DNA of 64,000 nucleotides from Carex sylvatica (taxonomy: Eukaryota > Streptophyta > Magnoliopsida > Poales > Cyperaceae). The DNA lies in the NCBI GenBank assembly GCA_964058845.1, contig CAXKVR010000312.1, positions 85,321 through 149,320 on the forward strand, given 5' to 3'. Position 1 is the stretch's first letter; every line of letters begins with the position of its first letter. The position numbers were made by a program, and so were the translations under genes. Shown here piece by piece: positions 1 to 10,458 of this stretch. Below the pieces are notes generated by a model, which saw nothing but the letters and a program-made list of their open reading frames with translations, ran no database searches and was not told where the DNA came from.

Positions 1-974
1 ATTTCAACATATGATTGATATTTGTTAAAGAGTGAGGCTACCATAATATGTATATATATTTTTTAACACTGATTTGTATCTTTATTTTAAAAGTTTAAAT
101 AATTAATCTAAATCATTCATTACGAACTTCATATAAAAATGTACTTGAAAATTCAAATTTATATTTTTCATACTTTTTTATATTATTTTTTTAGATAGAT
201 ATAAAATCGCTACTCAAGTGGTCTTATACATATTTAAAAATAATAAAATAAGTTATAAAATATGTAAAAATTAGATTTCCAAGTGCATTCTCATACGGAG
301 ATCATGATAAATGATTTGGATGAAAATAAAAATATAAATCCGTAGTACGAAAAAAAGTGTGTTATGCATAGTACCAACTATTAATCTTTGTTGAGATTTG
401 TGCATAAAATAATTTGAACATGAGATGGGAATAACAGATTCATGATATTTCTTTGGAATAACAACATATTTATTTCCCTTTTTATTAAGCGTAGACTTTG
501 TATAAATTTGAATTTACAAGGATTTATATTGTTGGCCATACTGCACAACAAAAAATCATATTGATGTATTAAAAATCATGCACGATTAAATTCGCACTGG
601 TAATAGAAAGACTGACAATAATCAGCAAGCTCTTTTCTAAAATAAAAAATAAAATAAAAAAACAGGGCAAATGAAATCTAATGGAAAAGAAAGAGAAAAG
701 TATACGGAGATATAATATTAATTGGGAAGTTGTATATTATCTGTCCACGTTTCCTGAAATCATAAAAGTTTTTTTTTTTTTTTTGGTTATATTTTACTCA
801 AAAATATGAAATCATTTTCATTCGGGTAATCTGTCTTCAGTTTTGATTTATAAGGCTTGTTCATCATATTAATTTATTTTATTTTCACATACAATAATTG
901 TAACAGTCAATTATAAAAACCGATGTAACAACTTGCTAAATTAATTATTATTTCATATTTGTATAATTAATTGA
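1..974. other. AT-rich spacer, no gene seen
   Basis: Very AT-rich DNA with frequent homopolymer runs, for example a long T run near 769-784. I see no open frame with a recognisable protein, no RNA gene and no clear transposon end. The first ~1 kb repeat begins just downstream. Confidence 0.6.
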
Positions 975-2030
975 GAACGACTAACAATATCTCTCATTCA
1001 GTCTCCTATCTATCCTCCGTACTAAAAGACAAAAAAAGTACAACAGGGGACCACTAACTGATGCGCACGTGGTAACTACCGCTAATGAGCAGGATTAACG
1101 CGGTTTTATTCATCGTCAAAACGTATTCATACCTACAAATTTATAGTATTTATACTTATTATCTATAATATTCGTCATATGTAAACACAAACTGAAGGGG
1201 ACCATTAATCTTGATAACCAGTAACGACCAGAGGGACCGCTGACGACGTCTGACAGTCTAAATTGGGGACCACAACCGTCTAAAAGTGATATTTGCCAAG
1301 ATTGGAGACCACTACAGCGAATATATACAATGAAGTATTCATATCTAAACAATGAAGTATTCATATCTAAACAATGAAGTATTCATATCTAAACAATGAA
1401 GTATTCATATCTAAACAATGAAGTATTCATATCTAACTAATGAAGTATTCATACGTTGACAAAATAATTTATACAATTCAAAATTAGACACCTCTCCTGG
1501 GATATCTCTTTCAAGATACCTCTTCCAAAACCTCTTCAATTCACTTAAAGTCCTTTTTTATAGTAAAAATTCACACCTGACACTAATACTATTCATACTT
1601 GAAGGTATGAAGTATTCATATCTAATTAATGCACAAATGAAGCATTCATATCTAACAATGAAGCATTCATATCTAACAAATGAGGCCGTGAACGCGGAGA
1701 AGAGGCGGAGGCCGTGAATAGACGGAGAAGAGGCGGAGGCCGTGAATAGACAGAGAAGAGGCTTCCGACGGTGCACTACGCTCTCTCCGTCGGATCTTAT
1801 CAGAGACGAGGTAAGATTGTATCGGATCGCACCGAATCTCCTCACTGGATCTCGATGGTGCAACACGTGAAGAAGGCGAAGAAGAGGCGGAGGCCGTGAA
1901 GAGCGCGCACCTGTTTTTTTTTTTGCTGATCGAGAGAGAGAGAGGGGTCATTGCTGATTAGAAGAGAGAGATAGGTCAAAACAGTTGGAACGAAGGGCTG
2001 TTAGGGAACTAGAATTAGGAGGCTAATATC
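975..2030. repeat. Copy 1 of ~1 kb direct repeat (unclassified, probably transposon-derived)
   Basis: The segment begins around 'cgactaacaatatctctcatt' and ends around 'ctagaattaggaggctaa'. It shares its order of landmarks with a second copy starting near 2285: the 'aaaaaaagtacaa' block, the 'gatgcgcacgtgg'/'gacgcgcatgtg' block, 'attcatcgtcaaaa', a tandem-repeat cluster, a 'cacctcttc..aattcactt' block, and a GC-richer block with 'gagaagaggcggaggcc' before 'cgagagagaga'. Short open frames here (for example 1558-1951, -) are low-complexity and are not believed to be genes. No transposase was seen. The class is unknown; a MULE-like or other non-autonomous element is possible. Confidence 0.6.
1329..1456. 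repeat. Tandem repeat, ~21-bp unit
   Basis: Five near-identical units with core 'atgaagtattcatatcta' (period about 21 bp) are followed by a diverged sixth. The same core recurs at about 1606-1682, 2660-2760 and 2850-3050, so this is a small satellite-like motif confined to the two copies of the larger direct repeat. Confidence 0.85.
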
Positions 2031-2284
2031 TTTACTCATATTAATATTACTACAAATACAGATTCTCTTTGCTTTATATCATACCATATTGTATTCTGCA
2101 AGGCACAATTTAAACTATCTGGTACATTATGGTGTTTTATTGAACACTTCAATTGTGAAACAATTCAAAAATATATTATATTTTTTGTGTTTTTCATTCT
2201 ATAAAACAGATTGCTGAAATAACATAAATTGTTCCGGCTCATTTATTTTAGATCGAACATAAAAGTTACGTTTTACTGAAAATA

Positions 2285-3253
2285 TTTTAAAAAAAAGATC
2301 GACTAACAATACCTCCCATTTCGTCCTCTATCTGTCTCCCTCGCTAAAAGATAAAAAAAGTACAATGGGGGATCACTAATTGACGCGCATGTGATAACTG
2401 CTGCCAATGAGCAAGGGCTAACGTGATTCTATTCATCGTCAAAAAGTATAGTATTTATACTTACGAATTTAAATACTATTACTTATATATTATCTATAAT
2501 ATTCGTCATATGTAATCCCAAACTGGAGAGGACTATTAATCTTGGAGACCAGTAACGTCTGACAGTCTGGATTGGGGATCGCAACCGTCTGAAAGTGACA
2601 TTTACCAAGATTGAGGACCACTACCGCGAATCACAATATCAGCAAATCTTTATACTAATAATGAAGTATTCATATCTAACAATGAAGTATTCATATGCTG
2701 ACAACATGAAATATTCATATATATAGGTATTCATGTCTAACTAATGAAGTATTCACATGTACGAAATAATTTATACAATTTAAAATCAGACACCTCTTCA
2801 ATTCACTTTAAAAAGTTTTTTTTTATAGTAAGTATATTGTGTTCATCTCAAACTAATGAAGTATTCATATCTAACTAAAGAAATATTTATAACTAATTAA
2901 TGTAAATATGAAGTATTCATATCTAAAATATGAAGTATTCATATCTAAAATATGAAGTATTCATATCTAAAATATGAAGTATTCATATCTAAAATATGAA
3001 GTAAGTATATCTAACTAATGAAGTATTAATATCTAACTAATGAAATATTCATATGTTGCACTCTGACAACCTTCGTTGGTCTAGCATGGACCCCCTTCGA
3101 CAGTGCACCACGTTCTCCCCGTCGGATCTCGACGATGCACCACGCTCTTCTCGCCGGATCTCGACGGTGCACCACGTCGAGAAAGAGAAGAGGCGGAGGC
3201 CCACGTCGAGAAAGAGAAGAATGCGAATTTTGTTTTTTGCTAATCGAGAGAGA
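2285..3253. repeat. Copy 2 of the ~1 kb direct repeat, left part (interrupted by CACTA element)
   Basis: Diverged copy of 975-2030. It runs up to 'aatcgagagaga' at 3253, where the CACTA element begins. The matching right part resumes at 6858 ('agaggagtcaagacagtta') and continues to about 6965 with 'aaaactagaatgaggag', which matches the right part of copy 1. The copies differ by many substitutions and indels, so the duplication is old. Confidence 0.6.
2850..3050. repeat. Tandem repeat, ~21-bp unit, second cluster
   Basis: At least five consecutive units with core 'atatgaagtattcatatct', followed by diverged units. It is the same family as the array at 1329-1456, and sits at the equivalent place in copy 2 of the direct repeat. 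Confidence 0.85.
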
Positions 3254-3539
3254 CACTACTAGAATTTTGATTATTTGCATAGGTAATTAAATGGAATTGC
3301 ATGTTTAAGTGAATCCCATACAATTAATATTTTCTGCATGGGTGCGCAAACTAATTTGTATGGGCTAAAAATTTCGGCCCATGCAATTAATAATCTCATA
3401 CAATTGATGTAAATACTCATTCAATTGACAACCAATGTACCCATACAAATATGTCTCGTTGATAATTTTTAGATCTGTTCTCTCTCTCAGCTGTAACCCT
3501 CGCCGTCTCACAACAAAAGAAAGAGATGCCGTCATTTCC

Positions 3540-3858
3540 ATGGCCATGGCCAAGCTCTCTCTTCTCTTCCCTCTCCTGCTGCTTCTACTCTCTCTCTCTC
3601 TTCTCTTCATCTCTTGCTCTCCACTCGGATCTACCTCTTTCCGCCTATGGCCTCTCTGTTTACTCCAACTCCCGCTGCTCCGGTGGCTCAATCGGCGAGT
3701 GCTCGCAAAACGAGGTCGATGATCCCACCACGTGTTGATTTCTAGCCGGTAATTCAGGTTATATCAGCTACGCCACTCTGAGAAAGGACAGCGTGCCTGG
3801 TGCACAGGCGAACCTGTACCGTCGGGGCTGCTCTTCCATCACAAGATGTCGTGGTTAG
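3540..3858 (+). pseudogene. RALF-like peptide gene fragment inside the CACTA element
   Basis: RALFs are secreted cysteine-rich peptides that signal through FERONIA-family receptor kinases. Frame 1 from 3540 encodes MAMAKLSLLFPLLLLLLSL, an apparent signal peptide. The reading then has to shift frame near 3620-3660 to give AYGLSVYSNSRCSGGSIGEC, a RALF pro-region. An in-frame TGA lies at 3736-3738. After it come YISYATLRKDSVPG, AQANLYRRGCSSITRCRG and a stop, matching the RALF C-terminal consensus including the YISY motif. The segment between 'DSVP' and 'GAQAN' that normally holds the first cysteine pair is missing (junction about 3796-3801), and the dibasic processing site is gone. With a frameshift, a stop and a deletion it cannot make a normal RALF. 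Part of its 3' end ('aggcgaa.ctgtaccgtc') is repeated at 3918-3935. Confidence 0.85.
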
Positions 3859-4737
3859 GTTAGGTTTTTACTCTATTTTAGCTTTTCGTTTAAGAGATTT
3901 CGTTTATTACTTGTTTAAGGCGAATCTGTACCGTCACAACCCCTCTCCTCCGCCCAGCCACTCCCCCTATCCTTCGCCAAGCCGCTCCTCAAACCTTGTC
4001 GTGCAATGGTAATTGATAAATTTCACTTGCACGGTATAAGTCTTAGGATAAATTACCCAATTTCACTTGCACAGTAATATACTTATGTCAAATTTTATTT
4101 GCAAGCACAAATATGCTAAGAAATTAAATACCCAGTTTGGTAAAATAGACACCATAAGTTAGGATTGAAACTATCGCTACTTGGTTATTACATTCGATTT
4201 ACTAGCTGTCAACTTTGCTAGATATTAGTGCCAAATGTCGAAGTGAAATTGGCAGAAGTGAAACAACAGAGATTAAAATTGTATTTATTGTTGTTTTTCT
4301 TCTTAATTCTGGAAGCAAATTCAAATTATCTATTTACATTTGAACCAGCTATGCTGTTCTGGTCAATGTTGTTTTGTTTTTTGGCTGATATATTTCTGCA
4401 CTTTTGTTTTTGAATATTTCGTGGTGAGTAATTGATAAAAGTGTATTGTATTTTTATTGTATATAGCAGTTATACTTGATCAATTCCCTTGAGCTGAGCA
4501 TTGAACCTCTATTAAGTGATCATTTGTCATCCGAGTCAAGAGGTTGTGAGTATCAGATGAAGAGTTGGGCTGTTGCGGTTGATTTTTGTTGTTGTTTCAC
4601 ATAACTTGTTTGAGGTTTGTGGTTCTTTCTTACCTGTCATACACTAGTCCAAAGATTGCTAACTTTGCATATATTTGTTTCTAGATTGAAACATTTGAGA
4701 GAACAAATTTAATGCAACGTCTTTATTTTTTTCTAGA

Positions 4738-4812
4738 TTTTTGCAAATGGAACGGAAGCAAAGCGAGCATCTGAGACAAAATTGGAGAAAGCTGTGGCAA
4801 TGAACTAATTAG
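4738..4812 (+). pseudogene. Probable HD-ZIP III leucine-zipper exon fragment (captured, decayed)
   Basis: After a plausible splice acceptor (ttttctag), the sequence 'aagcaaagcgagcatct' followed by a partly matching stretch ending 'gcaatgaac' resembles the HD-ZIP III segment encoding the start of the zipper (EKQRKEAS ... TAMN). Several small indels break the frame. It lies upstream of, and in the same orientation as, the clearer START-domain exons at 5305-5840, which is the expected gene order. On its own this match is weak. The stretch at about 4480-4520 may hold a further remnant of the preceding homeodomain exon; that is only a suggestion. Confidence 0.45.
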
Positions 4813-5304
4813 AAATTCTTTGGATGCAATAATTTTCCAGTGATGATTATTTCTTTTTATGATTTATTTAATTACTAATTTGATTATCCTAGTCCAAGTC
4901 CAAGTCCAAGATAAGTATAATATACACTAATTTTAACATATGAGGGTGATCTTTAAATTTAAGTACATGTGATTGTCCTAGTACTTGGGTTTTAAATATT
5001 AATTTGTGGCTTTTGCATATTTGATTGGAGTAAGTTACATGCAAATAGATTATAAATGCATAAAGTTTGTCATTATGTTTACTATATTCAGTTCTTTTTT
5101 AATAACCAAGAAAGTTAAATAATGATTGATATGTCCTTACAGTGTATAATTATCATCTTGCTAAAAAATATTGCATAGTTTTTTAGTTTTAATTTTAATT
5201 TTCTGAGTGCAAAATTTATTATTCATTTTAGTATGGTTTCGCCTTTATTTTTCTCTCACTTGGGTTGTTTACTAATTAGTTTTTCATTGGATGTCATTGG
5301 ATAG

Positions 5305-5840
5305 TCTACAAGCAATAGCTGAGGTGACATTGGCTGAGTTCCTGTCCAAAGCTACAGGAACTTCTGTTGAGTGGGTCCCACTGGTGGGCATGAAGGTAAT
5401 TGACTATACCTTGTTTTAATTAGAACTGCCAAGTTCCGTAATTACCATTCAAATGTTCCCATTGTTCTTAAGCTATTTACAAAAATCTGGTACATGACAA
5501 TAAACTCTACTGCAATTATGTACAACTATTGAAACTTCTTCTGCAACCTTCCATTTTTTAAGGAATTTGCAATGGTACTTTATGTTATTTTGAATTTTTA
5601 GAGAATAATATCTTCAATAGTAACCTCTACATTATTCTGCAATATTTGTAATTTCTGAACTGTTTCCCTTCGTTTAGTCCATTTATACCAATTCAATGTA
5701 GTTATTTTAGTATCCATTTTATTAATTTAATATTGAATAATTTACTTACTGACGTGCTCTTTTTTGTATTTTTTTTAGCCCAATCTAGATTATATTATAA
5801 TCATCGAGCTTGTGGCCTTGTGAGCCTTCAGCCCACCAAG
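5305..5840 (+). pseudogene. HD-ZIP III transcription factor START-domain fragment (two exons, captured)
   Basis: Class III HD-ZIP proteins (REVOLUTA/PHABULOSA/CORONA family) set adaxial and vascular cell fate and are targeted by miR166. Exon 5305-5395 reads LQAIAEVTLAEFLSKATGTS then VEWVPLVGMK, close to the conserved start of the START domain, and ends at a GT donor at the family's usual position after GMK. The next exon, 5779-5840, gives the conserved RACGLVSLQPTK but in a shifted frame, with the ~15 residues between GMK and RACG replaced by unrelated sequence. It ends at another GT donor. Intron sequence is retained, so the capture was from genomic DNA and not from mRNA. The open frame cannot produce a functional factor. 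Confidence 0.85.
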
Positions 5841-6860
5841 GTATGTTACTAATTGTATTATGCCTTAATTTTTTTTTTTCAAAAACGGTGGTAATATTGA
5901 GTGGTAATATTGAGCTTATATACATGCATGTCCTTTTTTCTTATTCAAATGTGAAGTATTCATTAATGGTCTATCTTTACTGTTGTCTTTTTGTATGAGG
6001 TTACTTATTCATGCTAGTTTTTTAATAGATCTCTTCTTCAATGGCGTCAGTTATGGGTTCTTAATATAGCGAAGTTGGGTTAGGTGCTCAAGATGGTCTA
6101 GATGATGATTTCCGTACACTAGTAGTTATAAGTTACAAGAATCGATCATTGTTTTTGCATGGATGTGGTGATATCTTTAGTTTATTTTGTGACTAGTAGT
6201 TATGTGTTGATGTGATACAAGCATCCTTTTGGATTATGCTAAAGTGTTGACTTGGGTTTTTTGTTAACTAGTATAGCTTTTGGGTCAAAAGTTACAAGGG
6301 TTCTTGTAATATTTTGTGGATGCAAAAAAAAATTAATACAATACATATGTTATTTCTATTATATGTTAATCTTTATTAATACGTGATTTTCATATAGTTT
6401 ATTTTCTATTCTGATTTCATGATAAATTATCATATTAATACATTTAATATGAAAGTAATTTAGCATGGGCAACATCAGAATTGCATGGACAGTCACCAGA
6501 ATTATGATAAATTAGAGTCATCTCAATTGCATGGGCTGTCTAATTTTAACCTATGCAAAAGATATCACCACACCCATATAAAAGAGATGGGCACGCCCAT
6601 GCAAAAGAAAAATTTCGTCATTGCCTGGGACCTAATAATTGCATGGGCCGCCAAAAATTAACCCATGCAACAAATGTTTGCGCACCCATGCAATTGATCA
6701 ATTGCATGTGCCCCATGCAAATAAGGGTCATCTCCATCGATATCAACTGTATGAACTCATTTGCGTAAGATGCCCATGCAGATGGTATCAATTGCATGGG
6801 TAGCGCATGCAAATGAGCATTTTTTGTCTCATACAAATAGTTAAAATTCTAGTAGTGAGA

Positions 6861-8903
6861 GGAGTCAAGACAGTTAGAAAGAATAACTAAAATAGAGAGA
6901 TAGTTATCATAGGTAGTTAACGGCCAGAGAGACAATTAGAAAACTAGAATGAGGAGATGAAATCATTGCTCTAATTAATTTGTTATTTTCGCACAAATAA
7001 TTGCATTGCGGATGGTCTTACATTTACATAGGTGCAAAGTGGAGCCATATGACATATCCAATCTAGCTACAGGTTAATTACCTACAGAAAGACGGGTTGC
7101 GGATCTTTAGATCAGCCCGAATTATTTGATGCCCAAACACAATTGCCCGAATTATTTGATGCCCAAACACAATTGCCGTGATGTGAAGTGTGAAGTGTGA
7201 AGTGTGAAGTGTGAACGAAGAAGCTCAACGATTATTCAAATAAGAATAGAATAAACTTCGCCTTCAAGACAAAAACTTGGAGACGAGGAGAAGAGGGCAC
7301 GTGTAAGCTGACATAATCGCATGCAGAGAGATACAGCCTACGGGCTTTCTCTCTCTCAAAAAATATAATAATAATAATAATATATTTATAGCGAAGGAAA
7401 AGTTGCTGTGTTTTCTAGAAATGGCACTCCCTTTATTATCCCATACAATCTTACAGGAGTAATTAATTAAAAAAAAAGAATCCCGAGAGACAGACAGAGA
7501 TACATACTCTATTGCCCAAATTTGTCATATCACGACAGTTCAAATTTATTTTGAACTGAACTAGCTCAAAATTTGGTCGGATGAAACTTAATAAGAAAAT
7601 TAGTGTTATGTAATGTGTGTCAATTATATAATGAACTATTTTTTAATATAATTTAATTGTTTATTATTATCTTAGTCACATTATATAACGTGGCTAATAT
7701 TTTCAACATTACTTTTTAATTATAATTTATTTTGTAATAATTTATTATTATTTTAATATATCTTATTATTATTTTCATTAAATTAACTTGAAAACAATAA
7801 TTAAATGTAATTAGTCGCATAATGTGTAGTATGATTATCTGTGACAGGCTATTTGCGTGATGTATTTGTCATCCATTATTTTAGTCGCATTATGTCATGT
7901 CACATAAAAATAAATTCTGATCATGCAATGTGACTTATTCACAGCGTATTAATCGTGCCACGTTCTTTTTTCAAATAATGGACCGAATTTAAACTAAAAT
8001 ATTCGTTTAGCTCATAAGATATGAACTTTCGTTATAGAACGGAAAGTATTTTCTCCCAAATAATAGTGATTGCAGGAGATTTTTAATTCGGAAACACGCC
8101 TTATTTAAATCTATTTTAAAATTTACAAAATATTTGTTGAATAATTTTTGTCGTTCTTCATGATAAATTATTTCTAAGTCAAAATGCATTTTTCGAAAAA
8201 AATGAGGTCAATTGTTTTGAACGAAAGGTTGAGGAAGCATACTTCATTACAATCATTAATAAAAGTAGAGTTGTATGGTTCTGGAAGAGAAATATTTATT
8301 AAAGAAAAAATAAACTTTTATAATAAAAAATAATTTTGTTAAACAAATTCTTGCAGTTAGAGAGATTTTGGACACAAAAGATTTTAAGTTCATAATTTTT
8401 TTTTTTTGAATTTAATTTTAAAATCTATGGTTTTAAATGACAAATTTAAACTGTTGAAACTAATCTAACTTAAGAATAATACATTTACGTGCTAAAATTT
8501 TAAATTTTAGAATTAGTTGAGTATAAAGTTGGATAGTCAAACTTAGAAAGTTTACAAATTAATTTTAATACATTTATTTTTTGAACAAACTACTTAACTT
8601 TGTAAATATTAATTAATTCAAAAAAATTTAATTTTTGTATGTAAACACCTCACTAGTGAGACATCAATTTCAATGGTTTTTAACTTAATATCATCAATCA
8701 TATTTAGGCTACACACTTATTTTTCCTGAAAAATAAAAGAACATTGCCGCCGAATTAAATATAGAAATTAAATGAGAACATGAAAATATCCAACTCTGTT
8801 TATAGTTTATAGTTCACTGTTTTAATATTCCAAACAACTTAAATACCAACTCTGTTTTATGTATTCATAGTTTATAGTTCTCAACGAACTAAATATATCT
8901 TTA
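6861..8903. other. Spacer with short repeats, no gene seen
   Basis: About 6861-6965 is the right part of the interrupted ~1 kb repeat. At 7109-7178 a ~30-bp sequence ('gcccgaattatttgatgcccaaacacaatt') occurs twice in a row, followed by about four 'gtgaagt' units at 7181-7216. About 7790-7970 belongs to the dispersed 'tcacgttatg/gtgccacg' family. The rest is AT-rich with no supported gene. Confidence 0.55.
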
Positions 8904-9063
8904 GAGTATATTTGGTTGCAAAATAAAAATAATTATAATAGTCAAATTAAAAATAGTTATTATTTGTCTTATTAAATCTCAAAACTGTTAAGAATAATCT
9001 ATTCTAATAAGATAAAAAATTTAGATTTATTATCCTAACTATTCAAACCCAACCAAATATACT
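8904..9063. mobile_element. Tourist-like MITE (PIF/Harbinger type)
   Basis: A 160-bp element with inverted ends AGTATATTTGGTTG ... CAACCAAATATACT, flanked by TTA on both sides (8901-8903 and 9064-9066). TTA is the target preferred by PIF/Harbinger elements. The interior is AT-rich and partly self-complementary. A diverged relative may lie at about 45701-45866. Confidence 0.75.
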
Positions 9064-9415
9064 TTACAATTCATTATTAGACCTTTTGCATAAAATGTGT
9101 ATCCTTTGAGAAAGTAAAATTTAAGCCCAATAAAGGGGAGGGATTTATTGACAAACGGCTTATCTTGATAATTTTGTATTTGAAATTTGAATGGGAAACA
9201 TTCTTGTATAGCACACAATCCTTGATATAAAGTTGCGGTCTTTTGTTTTTCTAATGAGATTTCGATCGATGGAGATATAAAGATGTGACATGTATCCCAT
9301 TCCTGGCCTGGGTCGGTGGTCAACTGTGGTCTGATACTTCCACCTGTTTCTGTTTGTCAAGCAACGAAATCAACTGCAAAAGGAATTATTAATACTTGTC
9401 AATATCATACCGACA

Positions 9416-9530
9416 TAGAATTCGACCCTTAACTGAACCAAGTCAGGCTCATTACCCGATTAAGCCCAATTAAGGCCCATTCCGTCGTTCTGGAATCTGG
9501 ATTGAAGGGGTCAGTACTGAAATGGGCCTT
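9416..9530. promoter_or_regulatory. GC6 upstream region with GGCCCA motifs; repeated at 18426-18545
   Basis: The block starts 'gaattcg' and contains 'gtcaggctcattacccgatt', 'aaggcccattc' and 'atgggcc'. TGGGCY/GGCCCA motifs (site II type, bound by TCP factors) are common just upstream of broadly expressed plant genes. A clearly related block lies just downstream of the GC6 gene. Promoter function is inferred from motif and position only. Confidence 0.45.
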
Positions 9531-9649
9531 TTTTGTTTCAATTCATACAGGTGCAATCGGGGGGATATTTGATTGTACGAATTTGGGCCTAAATAACCAC
9601 AGATACGTAACTTTGATACCGGGCCTCGTGTTCTTTCAGGCCTTTTTTG

Positions 9650-10458
9650 TTCTTTCACTCCTTCCTTCCGCTCCGCTCTGCCTCCAAATCTAAACGGGTC
9701 TGATTAAAAGTCTGATCAGCGAAAAAACAAAAATAAACTCCTCTAATTGGTTTGTGACTTTATGTCGCCTCCGGTTTGCCTCTTCTCTCCGTTTCGTTCT
9801 TTCCGCCACCGCTGCCGATCTCTTCCTGTCTCTCTCCTCTCACTCATCCCCCTCTTTCGAGCCGTAGAGCCGCGCAGCCTTCCCTCGCTCCTCGCTCCTC
9901 GCTCCTCCCGCCTCAGCCTCTCCTCTCGCCCGCACCCCTCTTCTCTTCTCTTCTCTTCTCGCCTCAACCCTTCTCTCGCTTTCTTTTTCTTCAATTAGCG
10001 ACCCGACGCGAAAGGCAGATCCGACTCGATCTGCCAGTGCCTCTCTCTATCTCGATCCTACACCACCCTTGTCTCACTCTTCTTATCTTTCTTATCAGGT
10101 CTTTCTACTCGCTTCTTTTTCAGATTTAAAGAAATTCTGCGCCTCATTAATTAATGTCCCCATGAAGTGTATTGGGTTGATTTATGACAAAACTGGCCTT
10201 CAGAACAACTTTTGTTATGCTTTTAATTGGTTTAATTTTCAAAGTCTGAACTTGTCTCTTTAAGAAGCCATTAGGTTAATTGAGGTTATTTGCAGATTAT
10301 TTCCTGTAACTTATAAATGTACTTTCTAGCTATACATATATTCTCTTATTAAAAGATATTTCTAGTAAGACAGCAAAATTATTGGAATATTTCATGGACT
10401 ATTTCTACATTTCGCTACACTGTTCTTCCAGGAATTCTTTTGACAATAAGTTATCACC
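9650..10458 (+). other. Probable 5' leader of GC6 with a leader intron
   Basis: About 9650-10098 is strongly pyrimidine-rich (C/T), as in many plant 5' leaders. A plausible leader intron runs from GT at 10099 ('atcag|gtcttt') to AG at 10431 ('ttccag|gaattc'), leaving the start codon 27 bases into the next exon. Open frames in the leader on both strands (for example 9743-10129) are low-complexity Ser/Pro/Leu or Arg/Glu shadows and are not called as genes. Confidence 0.5.

Larger units (their letters stand above)
3254..6857. mobile_element. Non-autonomous CACTA (En/Spm-type) transposon with captured host-gene fragments
   Basis: The left end is CACTACTAGAATTTT and the right end is its exact reverse complement. 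The similarity continues imperfectly for about 26 bp. The element is flanked on both sides by the trinucleotide AGA (3251-3253 and 6858-6860), the 3-bp target duplication expected of CACTA elements. Subterminal zones carry many copies of 'gcatggg'/'cccatgc' in both orientations, dense at about 6465-6830 and sparser at about 3290-3440, typical of CACTA transposase-binding repeats. At 3604 bp it has no transposase frame. It carries instead a RALF pseudogene (3540-3858) and exon fragments of an HD-ZIP III gene (about 4740-5840). It is inserted in copy 2 of the ~1 kb repeat. Confidence 0.92.

Noticed and set aside
1558..1951. Overlapping minus-strand open frames of ~90-100 aa
   Set aside because: They are made of Ser/Arg-rich low-complexity and tandem-repeat translations (FIVRYECFI...), fall inside the duplicated repeat and have no protein features.
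9743..10129. Long overlapping open frames on both strands upstream of GC6
   Set aside because: They come from the C/T-rich leader; translation gives Ser/Pro/Leu or Arg/Glu runs. The position just before the GC6 start fits a 5' untranslated region.
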